From positions 87,722,397 through 87,786,396 of the forward strand of contig CM044305.1 in assembly GCA_024291935.2 (NCBI GenBank): a DNA stretch of 64,000 nt. Direction: 5' to 3'. The notes under the pieces are model-generated. The model was not told the origin of the DNA and searched no databases. It saw only the letters and a list, made by a program, of their open reading frames with translations. The stretch's first letter is position 1. Each line of letters opens with the position of its first letter. The position numbers and the translations under genes were made by a program. The stretch is from Okapia johnstoni (lineage: Eukaryota; Chordata; Mammalia; Artiodactyla; Giraffidae). Shown here one piece after another: positions 12,139-24,316 of the stretch.

Positions 12139-12228
12139 ATCTCAGTGATCAGTCGTCAACGCCGAACGGTCCAGTCCACTGTACCGGAAGATGGTGAGAA
12201 GAGGGCCCAGAGTTTGTTTGTCAAAGAG
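12139..12228 (+). CDS. DOCK11: DOCK11 exon 3 (residues 74-103)
   Basis: This 90-nt exon has phase 0 at both ends, acceptor TCTTCTAG at 12131-12138 and donor GAG|GTAAGA at 12229. It encodes [19 protein letters not shown], then [11 protein letters not shown]. The basic RQRR run and the rest of the exon fall in the N-terminal DOCK-C/D region reported to bind active CDC42. Its reading frame differs from that of exon 2 on the genome (the 76-bp intron is not a multiple of 3), so the intron must be removed for the protein to continue. Confidence 0.95.
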
Positions 12229-12951
<723 letters not shown>

Positions 12952-13291
12952 TAAGTTTAGAATTTAAGAGAAACTTTTAAGAGGCGAGTTATTAAACATT
13001 TTACATTTTTTCAAACCACTTGTGAAGCTTCTCAATTATAACAGATAATAAAGCAAAACCTCAAACAACCAGCATGTTTGGTAAGTGTGTTTTGGGTAAT
13101 TGGATATTTTTGCTTATTGAAATTTTTTCCAAAATGGACGTGTTCACTTCTTGGCTTTGGTGCATGTATATTGACCATAAAATCATCCTTCTTTGATTCT
13201 GGATAATGTTGTGAGCGTTTTCTAGTGCTGTCAGTGAAAAAGCTAGAAGACATTTGGCTCGGTTTGATGGCCTCAGACATCTCTTGACAAA

Positions 13292-13485
13292 AGTACATCT
13301 CTTGGAACTTTCCTGGTGATCCAGTGGTTAAGAATCTGCCTTGCAATGCAGGGGACATGGGTTAGATTCCTGGTTGGGGAACTTTGACCCCACATGCTGT
13401 GAGGCAACTAAGCTCGTGTGCCACAACTAAGACCTGATGCAGCCCAATAAATAAGTAGATAATTTTTTTTTAAAGTGCATCTCTT
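13292..13485 (+). mobile_element. CHR-type SINE with target duplication
   Basis: Sense element 13304-13473 (TCCTGGTGATCCAGTGGTTA, ... AATAAATAAGTAGAT tail). Flanking repeats AGTACATCTCTT (13292-13303) and AGTGCATCTCTT (13474-13485) differ at one base. Confidence 0.88.
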
Positions 13486-13494
13486 TCATTTGAG

Positions 13495-13665
13495 TTGGAA
13501 GGCTGCTGTGAGCACTCTGGCCCAACAGCCAGACTGTCAGGGTTCAAATCTTATTTCTACCACTTCCTAGCTAGGTGACCTTGGGCTAGTCACTCAGTCA
13601 CTTGAATGCTCACTTTCCTCCCCTTTTCATCCATAAGATTATTAACCTCACAGGATATCACGTGG
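13495..13665 (+). mobile_element. MIR SINE
   Basis: Sense MIR core: CAGGGTTCAAATCTTATTTC, then CTAGCTAGGTGACCTTGGGC (13568-13587). Confidence 0.78.
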
Positions 13666-14118
13666 GAGATGTTTTGGAGGAATAAGACTTGGTCTAGGCT
13701 TTGGTAGCTTTCAAGGCACTTTCCCAGAGAAGAAAACTGAATCTTAAAGATGTCCTTTAAAGCTGAGTCCTAAGATGGTCAGTCCAGGATCATGTAGCAA
13801 ACAGACAGAAGAGCCAGGATGACATGGGGTTGCTTTTTGGCCTGGGAAAGATAAGGTCCCACCACCACTGACAGCTCTGGCATGCATTCCTTGCAATTTG
13901 GGCTTAGTTACGTCTTTGAGGTTGGCTGCACATGTGGGAGTCCTTTTACAGAAGGTAATGCCAGAGGGGAGAATCTGAGTTTGGAAAGGAGAAAAGAATT
14001 CCTCCTTCTTATGTCTTGGCATTTTCTTGCTTGTGAAAGAAAGAAGTCTACTCAGCTTGATTTGGTTTCTTTTTTTCTGTTCTGCTCAGTGTCTAAGACA
14101 ACTCTTTTGTATTTTCAG

Positions 14119-14188
14119 CAAGTCTCTGCGACCAGAAAAGATTCCCAGTCATGTATTTGAGATTGATGAGGACTGTGAGAAGGATGAG
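14119..14188 (+). CDS. DOCK11: DOCK11 exon 5 (residues 131-154)
   Basis: A 70-nt exon with acceptor TTGTATTTTCAG and donor GAG|GTAAAG. One base completes Cys131. The exon then encodes [20 protein letters not shown] and KDE. The run of acidic residues at its end is the linker just before the PH domain. Confidence 0.95.
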
Positions 14189-15469
14189 GTAAAGATGGGG
14201 GCAATTGCACTGGCTTCTTCAAGGTCCCTTGTGTTGAAAGAGATTTCCCTGAGAAAAGATGAGGGAAAGAATTGTTTATGAATGATCTGGGGCAAACTTT
14301 CAAGCTAATGAGTGTTTTTTTAAAAAAATTTAGAGAGGGAGGTGGGAGGGGGGTTCTGGAAGGGGAAAACATGTACACCCATGGTGGATTCATGTCAGTG
14401 TATGGCAAAACAAACACAATATTGTAAAGTTAAAAAAAGATAAATAAACTAATTTAAAAACAAAAACAAAACAAAAAAAAACCAAAAAAAATTTAACATC
14501 ATTGTATTTCCAAATGGAGTTTAGGAAAAATAAAGTGAAATGAGCTGTGATGTGTGTGTAAACCCATTTTCCCACTTGTGGGACACACGTGCAGAGTTGC
14601 TTTTCCCACACTGGGCATGTGGTGTGGTGATTCATCTGGACTCGGCCACCTAATAGATCCCTCTTGGGACAGAGGACCCAGATGTCTTTGACATTTTGAG
14701 GTGAAGTTTGACCGTTTACATAATGCAGAAGACTTTCCCACAAGACAGCCCATATGATCCAGTAAATATTGAGTGTCTATTGTGTGCATGGCACTGTGGA
14801 CTTAAAAAATATCCACAACCTAAAAGTTACGTTTTTATTCAGGCGACATTTTTAGGACTTCGAGACCGGGAGACAGCATCTCAAGTAACCCTGAAAGAAC
14901 TGCTCAGTGGAAGCAAGAGGAGAAGCCAGGTTATTTAGAAGTTTTGTGGTGAAGGGCAGGGATTCTGAACATCAAAAGATGATTGTTAATTAAAGAAAAC
15001 CAAGTTAGGGAATTTAGGGCTTTTCTATGTATGGGAAGATGCAAGAGTCTCACTGACATCATTCCTTTGATATGCACCTCTGCTATCTGGAGCCAGTATC
15101 CTGAGTTTCCTCAGGGCTCACTGTAGGGAGTGGCTACAGTCTGATGGCTGCTAGATGGCAGATATTCTTTCCTTCCTGGGTTCTCTCAGGGTTCAGTTCA
15201 CCATCCTTGGTGGCTGCAATTGCTGTTGACTTTGACACCCTTTGTTTACTGATATGGCAGGAAATATTCTATTTCTCAGCACAGAGCCTTTCATCCTGTT
15301 GTTAACAATTTCAAGTTTAATCAGGCATCTTCAAGGGGGGGTGTGGGGGTGCAGGGAGAGGGAGCTTCTTGCTTTGCAAAATGGGGCAGGGCCTAGCTCG
15401 TGCTCCCCAATTGTTTGATTGGATAATGGGCCAGCTGCTGTTTCACTGATGGTTTTCCCTCTGTTTCAG
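14189..15469 (+). other. DOCK11: Intron 5 (1281 bp)
   Basis: It holds one sense L1 3' end with a poly-A tail (14333-14484). The remaining 14500-15469 shows nothing I recognise, apart from a short G-rich run near 15337-15362. Confidence 0.85.
14322..14495 (+). mobile_element. Ruminant L1 3' end with poly-A tail
   Basis: L1 3'UTR (ACATGTACACCCATGGTGGA at 14369-14388) followed by an A-rich tail. Possible A/T-rich duplication AAAAAAATTTA at 14322-14332 and 14485-14495. Close relative of the copy at 8826. Confidence 0.83.
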
Positions 15470-15565
15470 GATTCATCATCTTTATGCTCTCAGAAGGGTG
15501 GTGTGATCAAACAAGGCTGGTTGCATAAAGCCAATGTCAATAGCACCATCACAGTTACCATGAAG
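15470..15565 (+). CDS. DOCK11: DOCK11 exon 6 (residues 155-186), start of PH domain
   Basis: A 96-nt phase-0 exon with acceptor CCTCTGTTTCAG and donor AAG|GTAGGA. It encodes a Ser-rich lead followed by the first PH strands ([15 protein letters not shown], then STITVTMK). The K-x-G-W-L-x-K pattern is the usual PH beta-1/beta-2 entry. The PH domain begins about residue 165 and continues in exons 7 and 8. Intron 6 after it is 14 kb, the longest complete intron here. Confidence 0.95.
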
Positions 15566-16605
15566 GTAGGAAGTTATTATTATTATTATTTCATCATTTT
15601 AAGGATAGTGCCATGACTAGCCTCTCTGGAAACAATATTTCTTTTTAAACATTTTTTAGCAAGGAGCCCCAGCAAAAAAAAAAATTCTTTAGTGAGAGGA
15701 TTCTCACAGAAGTATGGAATTGAAGAACTCTGAAACCTTAGATAAATTTAGAAGTGCACCTTTTTGAAGAAATGTAATTATTATCTTCTGAATCAAGATG
15801 TTTGAAAAGGAGGCTGTCAGTTGAATGAAGAAAATAGCTTTGAAACAAAAAAAGGCATCAAAGGTTCCTGTGTGGAAATGAATGTAAATTGAGCAGAAGA
15901 ATAGGGTACTCTCTTTCTTTAACAAATTTAATAAGTTGCTCATTCTATGCTGATCACTATGGGGAAAATGTATGGATATCTAAGATGGTATTCCTGGCCT
16001 CCAGAAACCTCCAAACTAGATTTTAAAAAACATACCAAATTAGCTACTATACCAAGGTGTACCTTAGTCCTGTCAGAACTAGAGTTTTGTAGTTTGGCCA
16101 GAATAGCAACTTTGTGCATGGGATTTGTGCAAGATGAACTTAGAAACATTGAGAGGGATCAAATGCCATGAATGCCTCAGACATGAAGTTGGCTTTTGTT
16201 CAGGAGGTGGTAGAGAGCCATTAAAATTCAAAGGTAAAACTAACAAGCTACTTGAAGATTCTGAGCAGAAAACCAAATTATTCTCTGATACCAAATATAA
16301 CTGTTCTTTTGGATATTCAGTATAACATCATGTGGTCTGCCGAGGGTGATTCACACTTCCATTAAGTAAAAAAGGTCATTCTATCTTCCACATAGCCTGC
16401 AAGCAGAAACCATGGGTGTCTACCAAGGGAAGACTCAAGTTTTATCTTAATTTAATATTTTGCCTGCTGCTTTCCATTTAGTGGTTATGTCCTGCTCTCA
16501 CTTTCATTTTCAAGTGCTGAAAATAATGAATCTAAGTTACAGAATACTTCCTATATGTCTCTCGCACCTAAACCTGTGCGTTGGCACATGGTGAGGATAG
16601 GAAAA

Positions 16606-16835
16606 TCCATTTATTGATGACTTGATCTGTGCCAGGCACCATATTGAATGTTTCATATTCTGTATGTCTTTTAATCCTCATGGCAGTCCTAAGATACAGG
16701 TAGAATTATTATTCTTGGTTGACACATATGGAAAGTGAGGCACAAAGAAATTCAGTGATAAACCCAAGGTCATATAGCTTCGAGTTTTCAGAAGTAGGTT
16801 CAACACCTAGGTAGGCAGATGCCTGAGCCTGTGAT
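16606..16835 (-). mobile_element. MIR SINE, antisense
   Basis: Antisense MIR: TGTGCCAGGCACCATATTGA (16629-16648), TTTTAATCCTCATGGCAGTC and AACCCAAGGTCATATAGC. Confidence 0.8.
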
Positions 16836-17158
16836 CTTAACCAGCATGTTGTTGGTGCTCCCTAGCTGAGTGAGTGAGATTCAAGTCTTTGTTATATTTC
16901 CTATCAGAGTTATCAGGTTCAGAAATGTTCATGTGAAGGTGATAATTCTGGGCAGTTTCTTAGAAAATGGTTCTTTGGTTTTTGATTCCACTCTCTTTCC
17001 GTAACTTCTCAAAATATTAAAATGCTTTACCCATACTTAAGCTTTAGTCTAACATTAAGTAAATGTATGAAAATCTGGATTCCTAAAAGAAGACATCAGG
17101 GAGTTTATATCTTTACAAAACCATTCACCACAGGATTCATTTCAATAGTGAGTTAGTC

Positions 17159-17402
17159 TAATGACTTTGGAACTTCCCTGGTGGCTCAGATGGTAAAGAA
17201 TCTGCCTGCAATGCAGGAGACCTGGGTTCCATCCCTGGATTGGGAAGATCCCCTGGAGAAGGAAGTGGCAACCCACTCCAATATTCTTGCCTGGAGAATT
17301 CCATGGACAGAGGAGCCTGGTGGGCTACAGTCCATAGAGTCCATGGGGTCACAAAGAGTCAGACATGACTGAGTGACTAACACTTTCACTTATAATGACT
17401 TT
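17159..17402 (+). mobile_element. Bov-tA SINE with target duplication
   Basis: Sense element 17169-17392, with the canonical head (TTCCCTGGTGGCTCAG) and the TCAGACATGACTGAGTGACT tail. Perfect 10-base duplication TAATGACTTT at 17159-17168 and 17393-17402. Confidence 0.93.
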
Positions 17403-17421
17403 AAATTGTAATTTGTTTTAC

Positions 17422-17708
17422 ATATAACTTTTTTAAAAAAAGAAATTCCTCTTTAGTTTTTTCTATTTTGGCTCTGCTGGGTCTTCGTTGCAGCATGTGG
17501 GCTCTTCATTGCAGCACACATGCTTCTTTAGTTACAGTGTAGACTCAATTATGGTATGTGTGCTCTCTAGTTGTGGCATGTGGGTTAGTTGCTCTGCAGC
17601 ATGTGGGATCTTAGTTCCCCGACCAGGGATAGAACTTGCATCCTATGCATTGGAAGGCAAAGTATTAACCACTGGACCACTAGGGAAGTCCCAATATAAC
17701 TTTTTAAG
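17422..17708 (-). mobile_element. CHR-type SINE, antisense, long form
   Basis: Antisense head CCACTGGACCACTAGGGAAG (17671-17690), and a tail region with repeated GCAGCATGTGGGCTCTTC-like units (17490-17610). Flanks share ATATAACTTTTT with one extra T (17422 onward and 17695 onward). It sits 20 bp downstream of the Bov-tA at 17159. Confidence 0.85.
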
Positions 17709-17807
17709 GAGCTTATATATTATAAATCCAAATCCAGTAGTCTATCGAAGGTGTATGCTTTCAAATTTTCTATCATAATTGATGAATTACAGATTGATTG
17801 ATGTGGT

Positions 17808-18290
17808 AGGCATAATAAAGCCCCCCCCCCCACCCCAAGACATCCATTCCCAATCCCTGGAATCTATAAATGTTCCCTTACATGGCAAAGGGGAGTTAAA
17901 AAAAAAATCACTTATCAGCTAGTAGGGAGATTAGCCTGGATTATCCAGTGTAATCATAAGGGTCCTTTTAACTGGAAGACAGAAGCAAAAGAGGAGAGTT
18001 AGGGAAAGAGATGTGAGGGTAGAAGCAGGGTCAGAGAGAGATGCTTTGCTGCTGGCTTTGAAGATGAAGGAAGGGCCAAGCAATGAGGGCAGCCTCTGAA
18101 AGCTGGGAAAGGCAAGGAAGTGGATTGTCCCCTAGAGCCTTCAGAAAGGAGCAAAACTCTGCTCTCACCTTAATTTTAGCCTGGTGAGAGCCATGTCAGA
18201 TGTCTAACCTTCAGAATTGTGAAATAGTGCATTTATGTTGTTTTTCAGCCACTAAATTTATCGTAACTTGTTATAATGGAAATAGAAAAG
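17808..18290 (+). mobile_element. Ancient LTR-like repeat (MaLR/MLT1-type, tentative)
   Basis: It starts TGTGGTAGGCATAATAAAGC and ends near GGAAATAGAAAAGCA, about 480 bp with TG/CA-like ends. The internal AACCTTCAGAATTGTGAAAT and CCACTAAATTTATCGTAA are typical of a widespread mammalian repeat. No coding region accompanies it. I am sure it is an old repeat, less sure of the family. Confidence 0.6.
17819..17839 (+). repeat. Poly-C run
   Basis: An 11-C homopolymer broken by one A, then four more C. This is a likely sequencing or assembly weak point inside the LTR-like repeat. Confidence 0.9.
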
Positions 18291-21200
18291 CAATTCACTC
18301 AGTTAGTCAAAGATGGATTGTTCAGCTTTTGTATCATCTCCCCCTGAGGTTTAAAACTCCACTACTTACAAAGGCCAGGCAGGAACCATAAATTCACGAA
18401 GTGGGTGGTGGGTCTGAGGTGACCTGGTGACCACGTGGCCTGGCTGAAGGGGACAGCTGCTGCTTGTTTCCGGCTAATTGTTTCTATGCTGCTGCTGAGC
18501 TAGGCTCTTTGCTTCCCCCCTCCTTTTTATTTTATCCCCAGCTGTTCATATTTTCTCCACTTCTTCTTCTTTTTTAAAAAGTGAGATGTAATTCACATAA
18601 CATAAAAACACCTATTCTTTTCAAAACCTTTACCAAACAGTAGGCTGAGAAGGGAAAGGAAGAGTAAATCAATTTGGTCACATGTGCTGCACAGTTCTTT
18701 TTAAAAAATGAGTGGGGAATAATTTGAAATATAAAGGCCATAATGAGCTTTGGGAATCGTCTCTGGTTATGGGTTTCGTTTATCCCAGCTCTTCTTTACT
18801 GTGGATTCTGCGTCTCCATTTTGGATTTCTGGAAGCTGAATATACAACCTATGCTCTTCTGGTTTTTAACCTCCTAAAACCATAGTGATAAGTAGTGGAT
18901 TTCCAGATTTTCTCACGGCTAGACTGGGCATGAAAGGAAGGTCCAGCCAGATTCAGTTAAAGGTATCTGAAGGATTTCACCAAGATATTTTTTTTCCTAT
19001 AAAAATTGTGCTTTAACTCTTGTTTAGTTTAGCATCGTTGAAATTAGTGGAAACCCGTAGTGTTTACTGTGCTCTTTCTCCCTACATAAACAGAGGGCGC
19101 GTGAGTGTATGGAACAGGCGGGGAGGATGGGGCGTGGGTAGCAGTTTTATAGTCGTCAGGCTAAAGTTGGAGTGAGGGCCAAAGCAGAAGTACAGGCCAA
19201 TAAACTGAGATGCGCTGGAGGCCTCAGGCTTGTATCCCTAGGTGCCCTGTACAGGGTGGGGGAATCATACACATCAGGCCTGGATTGGCTCAGGCAGAGG
19301 ACAGAAGAACCGAGGCAGAAGGCTAGAGTTTATGAGACACTCCAAAAGGGAAAATTCTATATATTTCCTTCTACTGTGCCAATCTTTGACATGAAGAATA
19401 TTAATTCCACTCCTGAGCGAATGGGCAGATGATTCAGGTATGCTGTTGGTTGAGTCATTTTCCCGATCCTGGTGGTAGTTTGACTTCTGGTACATGCAGA
19501 ATCCCCTGCTTGCTAGGAACTCCAGCCCATGCTGGTGACAGGCTTTGGTGGCTTCAATAACGAGCTCACCACAGGGCTAGTGCTCGCAGAGTTGAGAGCA
19601 AAGAACCTTTTCTATCAGAAAATTTGCGTGTTGACAGCCCCTGCAAATTCACAGCAGGCTAACCAGGAAGCTACAGCAGAAGGCTCTGGGTATTAATCAT
19701 GACTCACTGGCAAATAACAGCCTACGGGAGCCATGCGTCTGCCCTCCTATTTTATCTGCATGTCTTTGATGCGCTGTGTCTTGACACTGGCTGGCAGAGC
19801 CTTCTGGGGATGACAGGGATTAAACAGGGCAGCTGGGTATCTTTCAGAGGGAGGTGAAGTTTACAGATCTTTATTCACTTAAAAATTTCTGGATTTTAAA
19901 AGCTATGTAGAATCAGTCCTTTGGATTGTTTGAAATTATGCATAACCACTTTAAAGCTATTTTTATCAACAAGTCTGAATCTTTTTCCTGGCCATGTTGC
20001 CTCTCAGAAATAAGGCCATCTAATAGCCAGGAAGGAAGAAATAGATCACGTGAGAAGGTAGAAAGAAAAAAAAAGTGAAGGAAAGAGGATTAGAAAAGAC
20101 TCCACAAAGTCCAGTAGATAAAAGAGAATCAGAAGACTCCTACTTTATAAGGGCTTTTGAAAAAGCAAGCACATGACCTCTAATGCAATATGAATATTGT
20201 AGCCCAAGTAATTTGTACATGGGCTGCTTTAGAAAGTTCAGCCTCCCTAGCTAGCTGCCAGACAGTTTTGTAAGAACATTGAGGGCAATGGATGGGCTCT
20301 AGGGAAAAAAGGCTGGTGAAAACTGAGCTGAGCTCTTCCTATTGGAATACTGGAAGACCCCATATTTAGGGAATAAACCTTTGTATTTTCCCCAGTGTCC
20401 ACCTTTCTGCCAGTGAGGTCAGACGGGATATAGTCTGCACCATTTTCTACAATTGTCATTTTCCCAGAAGCGCTTGCTGAGCTTCCCTGTCATTGGCTGA
20501 GAATTAGCCCCGAGGAACCCAGGCTACAGGAGAGCTGCTAATGACATGTGTCCCTCCCCAAGTCACAGTTCTCCAGTGCCTGAGTGTGTCCTTTCACAGA
20601 GACAGATGCTGGCTGGCAGCTTGCAGCTCTCCCAGAAGCTCTGTTGGTTGTCTGGGCACAGTGACCACTTGAATCAGCTCATAATTGCTTTTTTCTCAGT
20701 GTTCATGTTAAAACAAGATAAGCCTTGACATAGGTGATTAATTTCCTCAATTTGTACCTTCTAGATCATGAGAACACACCCCACTGCTACTCTTCAGTTC
20801 CTGGGAAAGTTCCGGAGAGCAGTTTAAAGATAGCATAGACAATAAATGATCCCTTGGGCAGAAACTCCAGTCATTGCAGAAACGTCTGTGCTCTCTTTCC
20901 CAAGTAGCTAGCTGCTAGGGACATCTGCTTTTTTCAGCGTCTCTCCATATCAGTGAAGGAATTTAGTGTGGACTAGATAGCTCTGATATTGGACATGACC
21001 TTCCTGTGGTATTTAGAACTGTTTTTCTTGAGGGATATAATGCTATATGGAATAAGGAAGAATCTGATTTTGACTGTGGTTTTTCATTAAAAAAAATCTG
21101 TTGCAGATTCTTGGCCAACCCTTTGGGACACCCACCTTTAGGCATCTTCTTGGCTCAATTTGGTCACATTCCTCAAGTTCCCTCCTCTCCTTTCTTAGCA

Positions 21201-21648
21201 ATTAAACATCGAAGTGTCTGGGTATGTTATCGGGGTTGCAAGTTCAACTGCTTGATGTATGACTCAGTTCTGGTGCCCTTTCTTTTTGCACAAAGCAGAG
21301 CCATTTGTTATATATCCAAGAGTCTAAGAGTTCTCACTTATTCTTTCACTGTTACAGGAGGGTTTTTTGCCTTCTGCACTGGGAGAACAACAAATCAAAA
21401 GAGGATTTTACCTAAAAAAGCACATATGAAATTAAAATAATTGCTGGGAGGCCAAGGTCACTGTGTTTATTGGAACAAGGGTAGAGGGAAGCTTTTATTT
21501 TTGATACACTAATACCTTGTATGCTCAAGTCTCACAGTCCGTCTCTCACAGCTGACAAATTACACTTATTTTAATGGGTAAGGGATTTCTCACTAGTTTT
21601 TTTAATGTTTCCTTTTCTCTCATTCATTGGTAAATGTTTAAAGCCATT

Positions 21649-21883
21649 TATTAGGGGCTGCTTTTTTATTTTTTAAATAATTATTTGACTGCACTGGGTC
21701 TTAGTTGTGGCATGCGGGATCTTCGATCTTTGTTGTGACATGCAGGATGTTTGGTTGTGGCACGCAAACTCTTAGATGTGGCATGTGGGATCTAGTTCTC
21801 TGACCAGGGATTGAACCCAGGCCCCTTGCATTGGGAGCTCAGAGTCTTAGCCACTGGACCACCAGGGAAGTCCCTATTAGGGG
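21649..21883 (-). mobile_element. CHR-type SINE, antisense, with target duplication
   Basis: Antisense head CCACTGGACCACCAGGGAAG near the right end, T-rich tail at the left. Duplication TATTAGGGG at 21649-21657 and 21875-21883 is exact. Confidence 0.9.
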
Positions 21884-22117
21884 GCTTCTTATGTGCCAGA
21901 CACTATTAGGAATCAATGAATTCATCATCACCAAATGTGTATGGAATACCTTATTAGTACAAGGTGTTGGCACTGTGGAGGGTAGAAAGAAAAAGAGGTG
22001 TATCGTGTAGAGTATGAAACCTGTTTGGGGAGATGAAACACACAATAATGATATATTGTTTAAAGGTGGTACAGAGATCCAGTGCTTTATGAGTCCAGAT
22101 CACTGTGAACTGGTGTG

Positions 22118-22127
22118 AGAGAAGGCT

Positions 22128-22179
<52 letters not shown>

Positions 22180-22470
22180 TATATATAAAAGATATCTATA
22201 TAAAATATATATATATATGTGTGTATATATATATAATACACACATGTATATGTATATTTATTTATTTGACTGCACCGGATCTTAGTTGCAGCATACAGGA
22301 TCATCTGTCTTCATTGTGGCATGTGGGACCTTTAGTTGTAGCAAGAGAATTCTTACGTGTGGCATGTGGGATGTAGTTCTCTGACTAGGGATCCAACCCA
22401 GGCCCCCTGCATTGGGAGCCCGGAGTTGTAGCCACTGGACCACCAGAGAAGCCACCAGAGAAGGCTTCTT
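22118..22470 (-). mobile_element. CHR-type SINE with TA microsatellite tail and 14-bp target duplication
   Basis: Perfect duplication AGAGAAGGCTTCTT at 22118-22131 and 22457-22470 encloses both an antisense CHR SINE (about 22255-22456) and a long TA/TG tract (22132-22250). The microsatellite therefore belongs to the inserted unit and has most probably grown from the SINE's A-rich 3' tail. Confidence 0.93.
22133..22250 (+). repeat. (TA)n/(TG)n microsatellite
   Basis: About 120 bases of almost pure TA with short ATATAAAAGATATC and GTGTGTA interruptions. It is self-complementary and likely to vary in length between individuals. Confidence 0.95.
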
Positions 22471-22589
22471 AAAGGAGGTGGGGATGCCAAGGAAGGGGAT
22501 CTGAAAGGAGGTGAGCGTGGCAGGCAGTGTGTACAGGGCAAGTATATTAGGTGAAGTTGGGTAGTCATGGGAAATAGAGCTGATTTGGT

Positions 22590-22770
22590 CCTTTACTCTA
22601 TCCTTGGGCCTCAGTTTCTCTGCTGCAACATGGAGATGATAATAGTAATTACCACACAAGGTCATTATGAGGATTTCACTGATATGAGAGAAGCACTTAG
22701 CCAGAACTTTAATGTAGTAGGCACTCCACAGATGTCACAGGTCGGTATTATTTTATATTATTAATAGGGC
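22590..22770 (+). mobile_element. MIR SINE, 3' part
   Basis: Sense MIR: GGGCCTCAGTTTCTCTGCTG (22606-22625), GATAATAGTAATTACC and GAAGCACTTAGCCAGAAC. Confidence 0.72.
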
Positions 22771-23539
22771 TGTGGGAGTGCCTTGAATGTCAGATCAGGC
22801 ATGGGAGCCTTACCACGTATGTGGGTAACTGAGGGTCATTGGAAATTTGAGCAGGGCCATGACATGCCCCAAGAAAGACAATAAATTAATTTGTCTCTAA
22901 TGAGAAGGGTGGATTGTAGACCCCTCTTTTTAGACTTTGCTTCAAACTAAGTAGTTAAAAAATTTTCCATGGCCCAGATATGATAGAATTATGTAAGTAA
23001 AGCTATTTTATTTTTAACCAGTTGTCCAGAGGGTAGACCTATGTAGTATATTAAAACCTGGTAGGACTGTAAAATGATATGGTAGAGAGTCATAAGTGAT
23101 ATATTAGGTTGGCAACCTATGGGTAGGGCTGCTTTAGCAGGATGATGTTCCCAACATTCTGGTGTAATTAACAGCAACTCAATTTTCTGATAAGTTATGG
23201 GATTTTCTTCCCCGTTATTTCTTTCATCTTTGCTTTGAACAGTTCTCAGACCAAGTGTATCTCCTATTCTCCTGCTTGCTTCTTTTCCTTGCTGCTTCTT
23301 CTTTCCTATTCTGAGACATGAATCAGGTAAATTTCCCCCTCCAGATTTCTACATTGCTCCTGGCCCACCTAACTTGAACAAAGCCTTCAGACCATCCTTT
23401 CTCAGGGCTCCTGGTTCATTGAATTTAGCAGTACATAATTACCCTCTAGGGAACTCACATAGGTTATTTCTTTTCTTTTTTTCCTCATTAGATATTACCA
23501 GTTTTATTCATGGCCTCCACCAATTTTTTTTATGCATTT

Positions 23540-23745
23540 TAAAAATTAAAGTACAGTTGTTGAACAATAAGTTACAGGTGTACAATATAGTGATTCACAA
23601 TTTTTAAAGGTGATACTCCATTTATAATTATTATAAAATATTGGCTGTATTTTCCATGTTGTACAATATATCATGTAGCTTATTTTACACATAATACTTG
23701 GTACTACTTAATCTGTTACCCCTATATTGTCCCTTCCCCCCCCTT
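23540..23745 (-). mobile_element. L1 3' end, antisense, older
   Basis: Antisense L1 3' end: AATTAAAGTACAGTTGTTGA, then AAGTTACAGGTGTACAATAT (23569-23588). It is followed directly by a second, younger L1 tail at 23750. Confidence 0.7.
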
Positions 23746-23749
23746 TTTT

Positions 23750-23847
23750 AAAATAAATTCATTTATTTTAGTTGGGGGCTAATTACTTTACAATATTGTA
23801 GTAGTTTTTGCCATACATTGACATGAATCAGCCATGGGTTTACATGT
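23750..23847 (-). mobile_element. Ruminant L1 3' end fragment, antisense
   Basis: Matches the left end of the L1 at 5589 almost base for base (GTTGGGGGCTAATTACTTTA, then ACATTGACATGAATCAGCCA). Only about 100 bp was copied. Confidence 0.85.
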
Positions 23848-24316
23848 AGGTTATTAAACACTCTTGAGATTTGTTACATAAAATGACAAAAGGCTTTCCT
23901 AATTTGAGAATACTAGGTGCTCAAACATTCCTGCCTTCCATCATTGAATCAACCCGAGTGATAGAAGCCCTTTGTTCCTGCTCCAGAAAGGGTCATGTGG
24001 GGTCAGAAAGGGTACTAGGTGTTCAAAAGGTTGTTCTCCAAACAGCTCAGGGCCTTCGACATACTTGGCAGAACCTTATGCCAGAGAATTATCTCCTTTG
24101 GCTAACTCTTGTTTTGTTCTGGGTGGTCTGGGTGGGCCATTGGTCAGGATTCGTGTGTCTCACTGAGTAAAGTGGGGAATTTTCAGCTGTGTTCACCATC
24201 TAGGAAACATAATAAAATGGGGGAAGAGGAAGAAGAATATGGGCATCACAGAAGAAACACCCTTCTATTGGATGAAGCTACTGGAGAATCTGCACTGGTG
24301 AATGAATTATTCATTC

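Noticed and set aside
11874..12197. Open frame that reads through exon 2, the 76-bp gap and exon 3 as one exon
   Set aside because: The frame after 12062 does not match DOCK11, whereas removing 12063-12138 restores it exactly with GT and AG at the borders.
21006..21440. Plus-strand open frame of 144 codons in intron 6
   Set aside because: No family is recognised, the start context is not special, and it lies deep in an intron without splice partners. A frame this long can occur by chance in 64 kb. RNA support would be needed.
23098..23125. A possible third mariner end (TATTAGGTTGGCA)
   Set aside because: Only about 13 bases resemble a terminal repeat and no inverted partner is found nearby.
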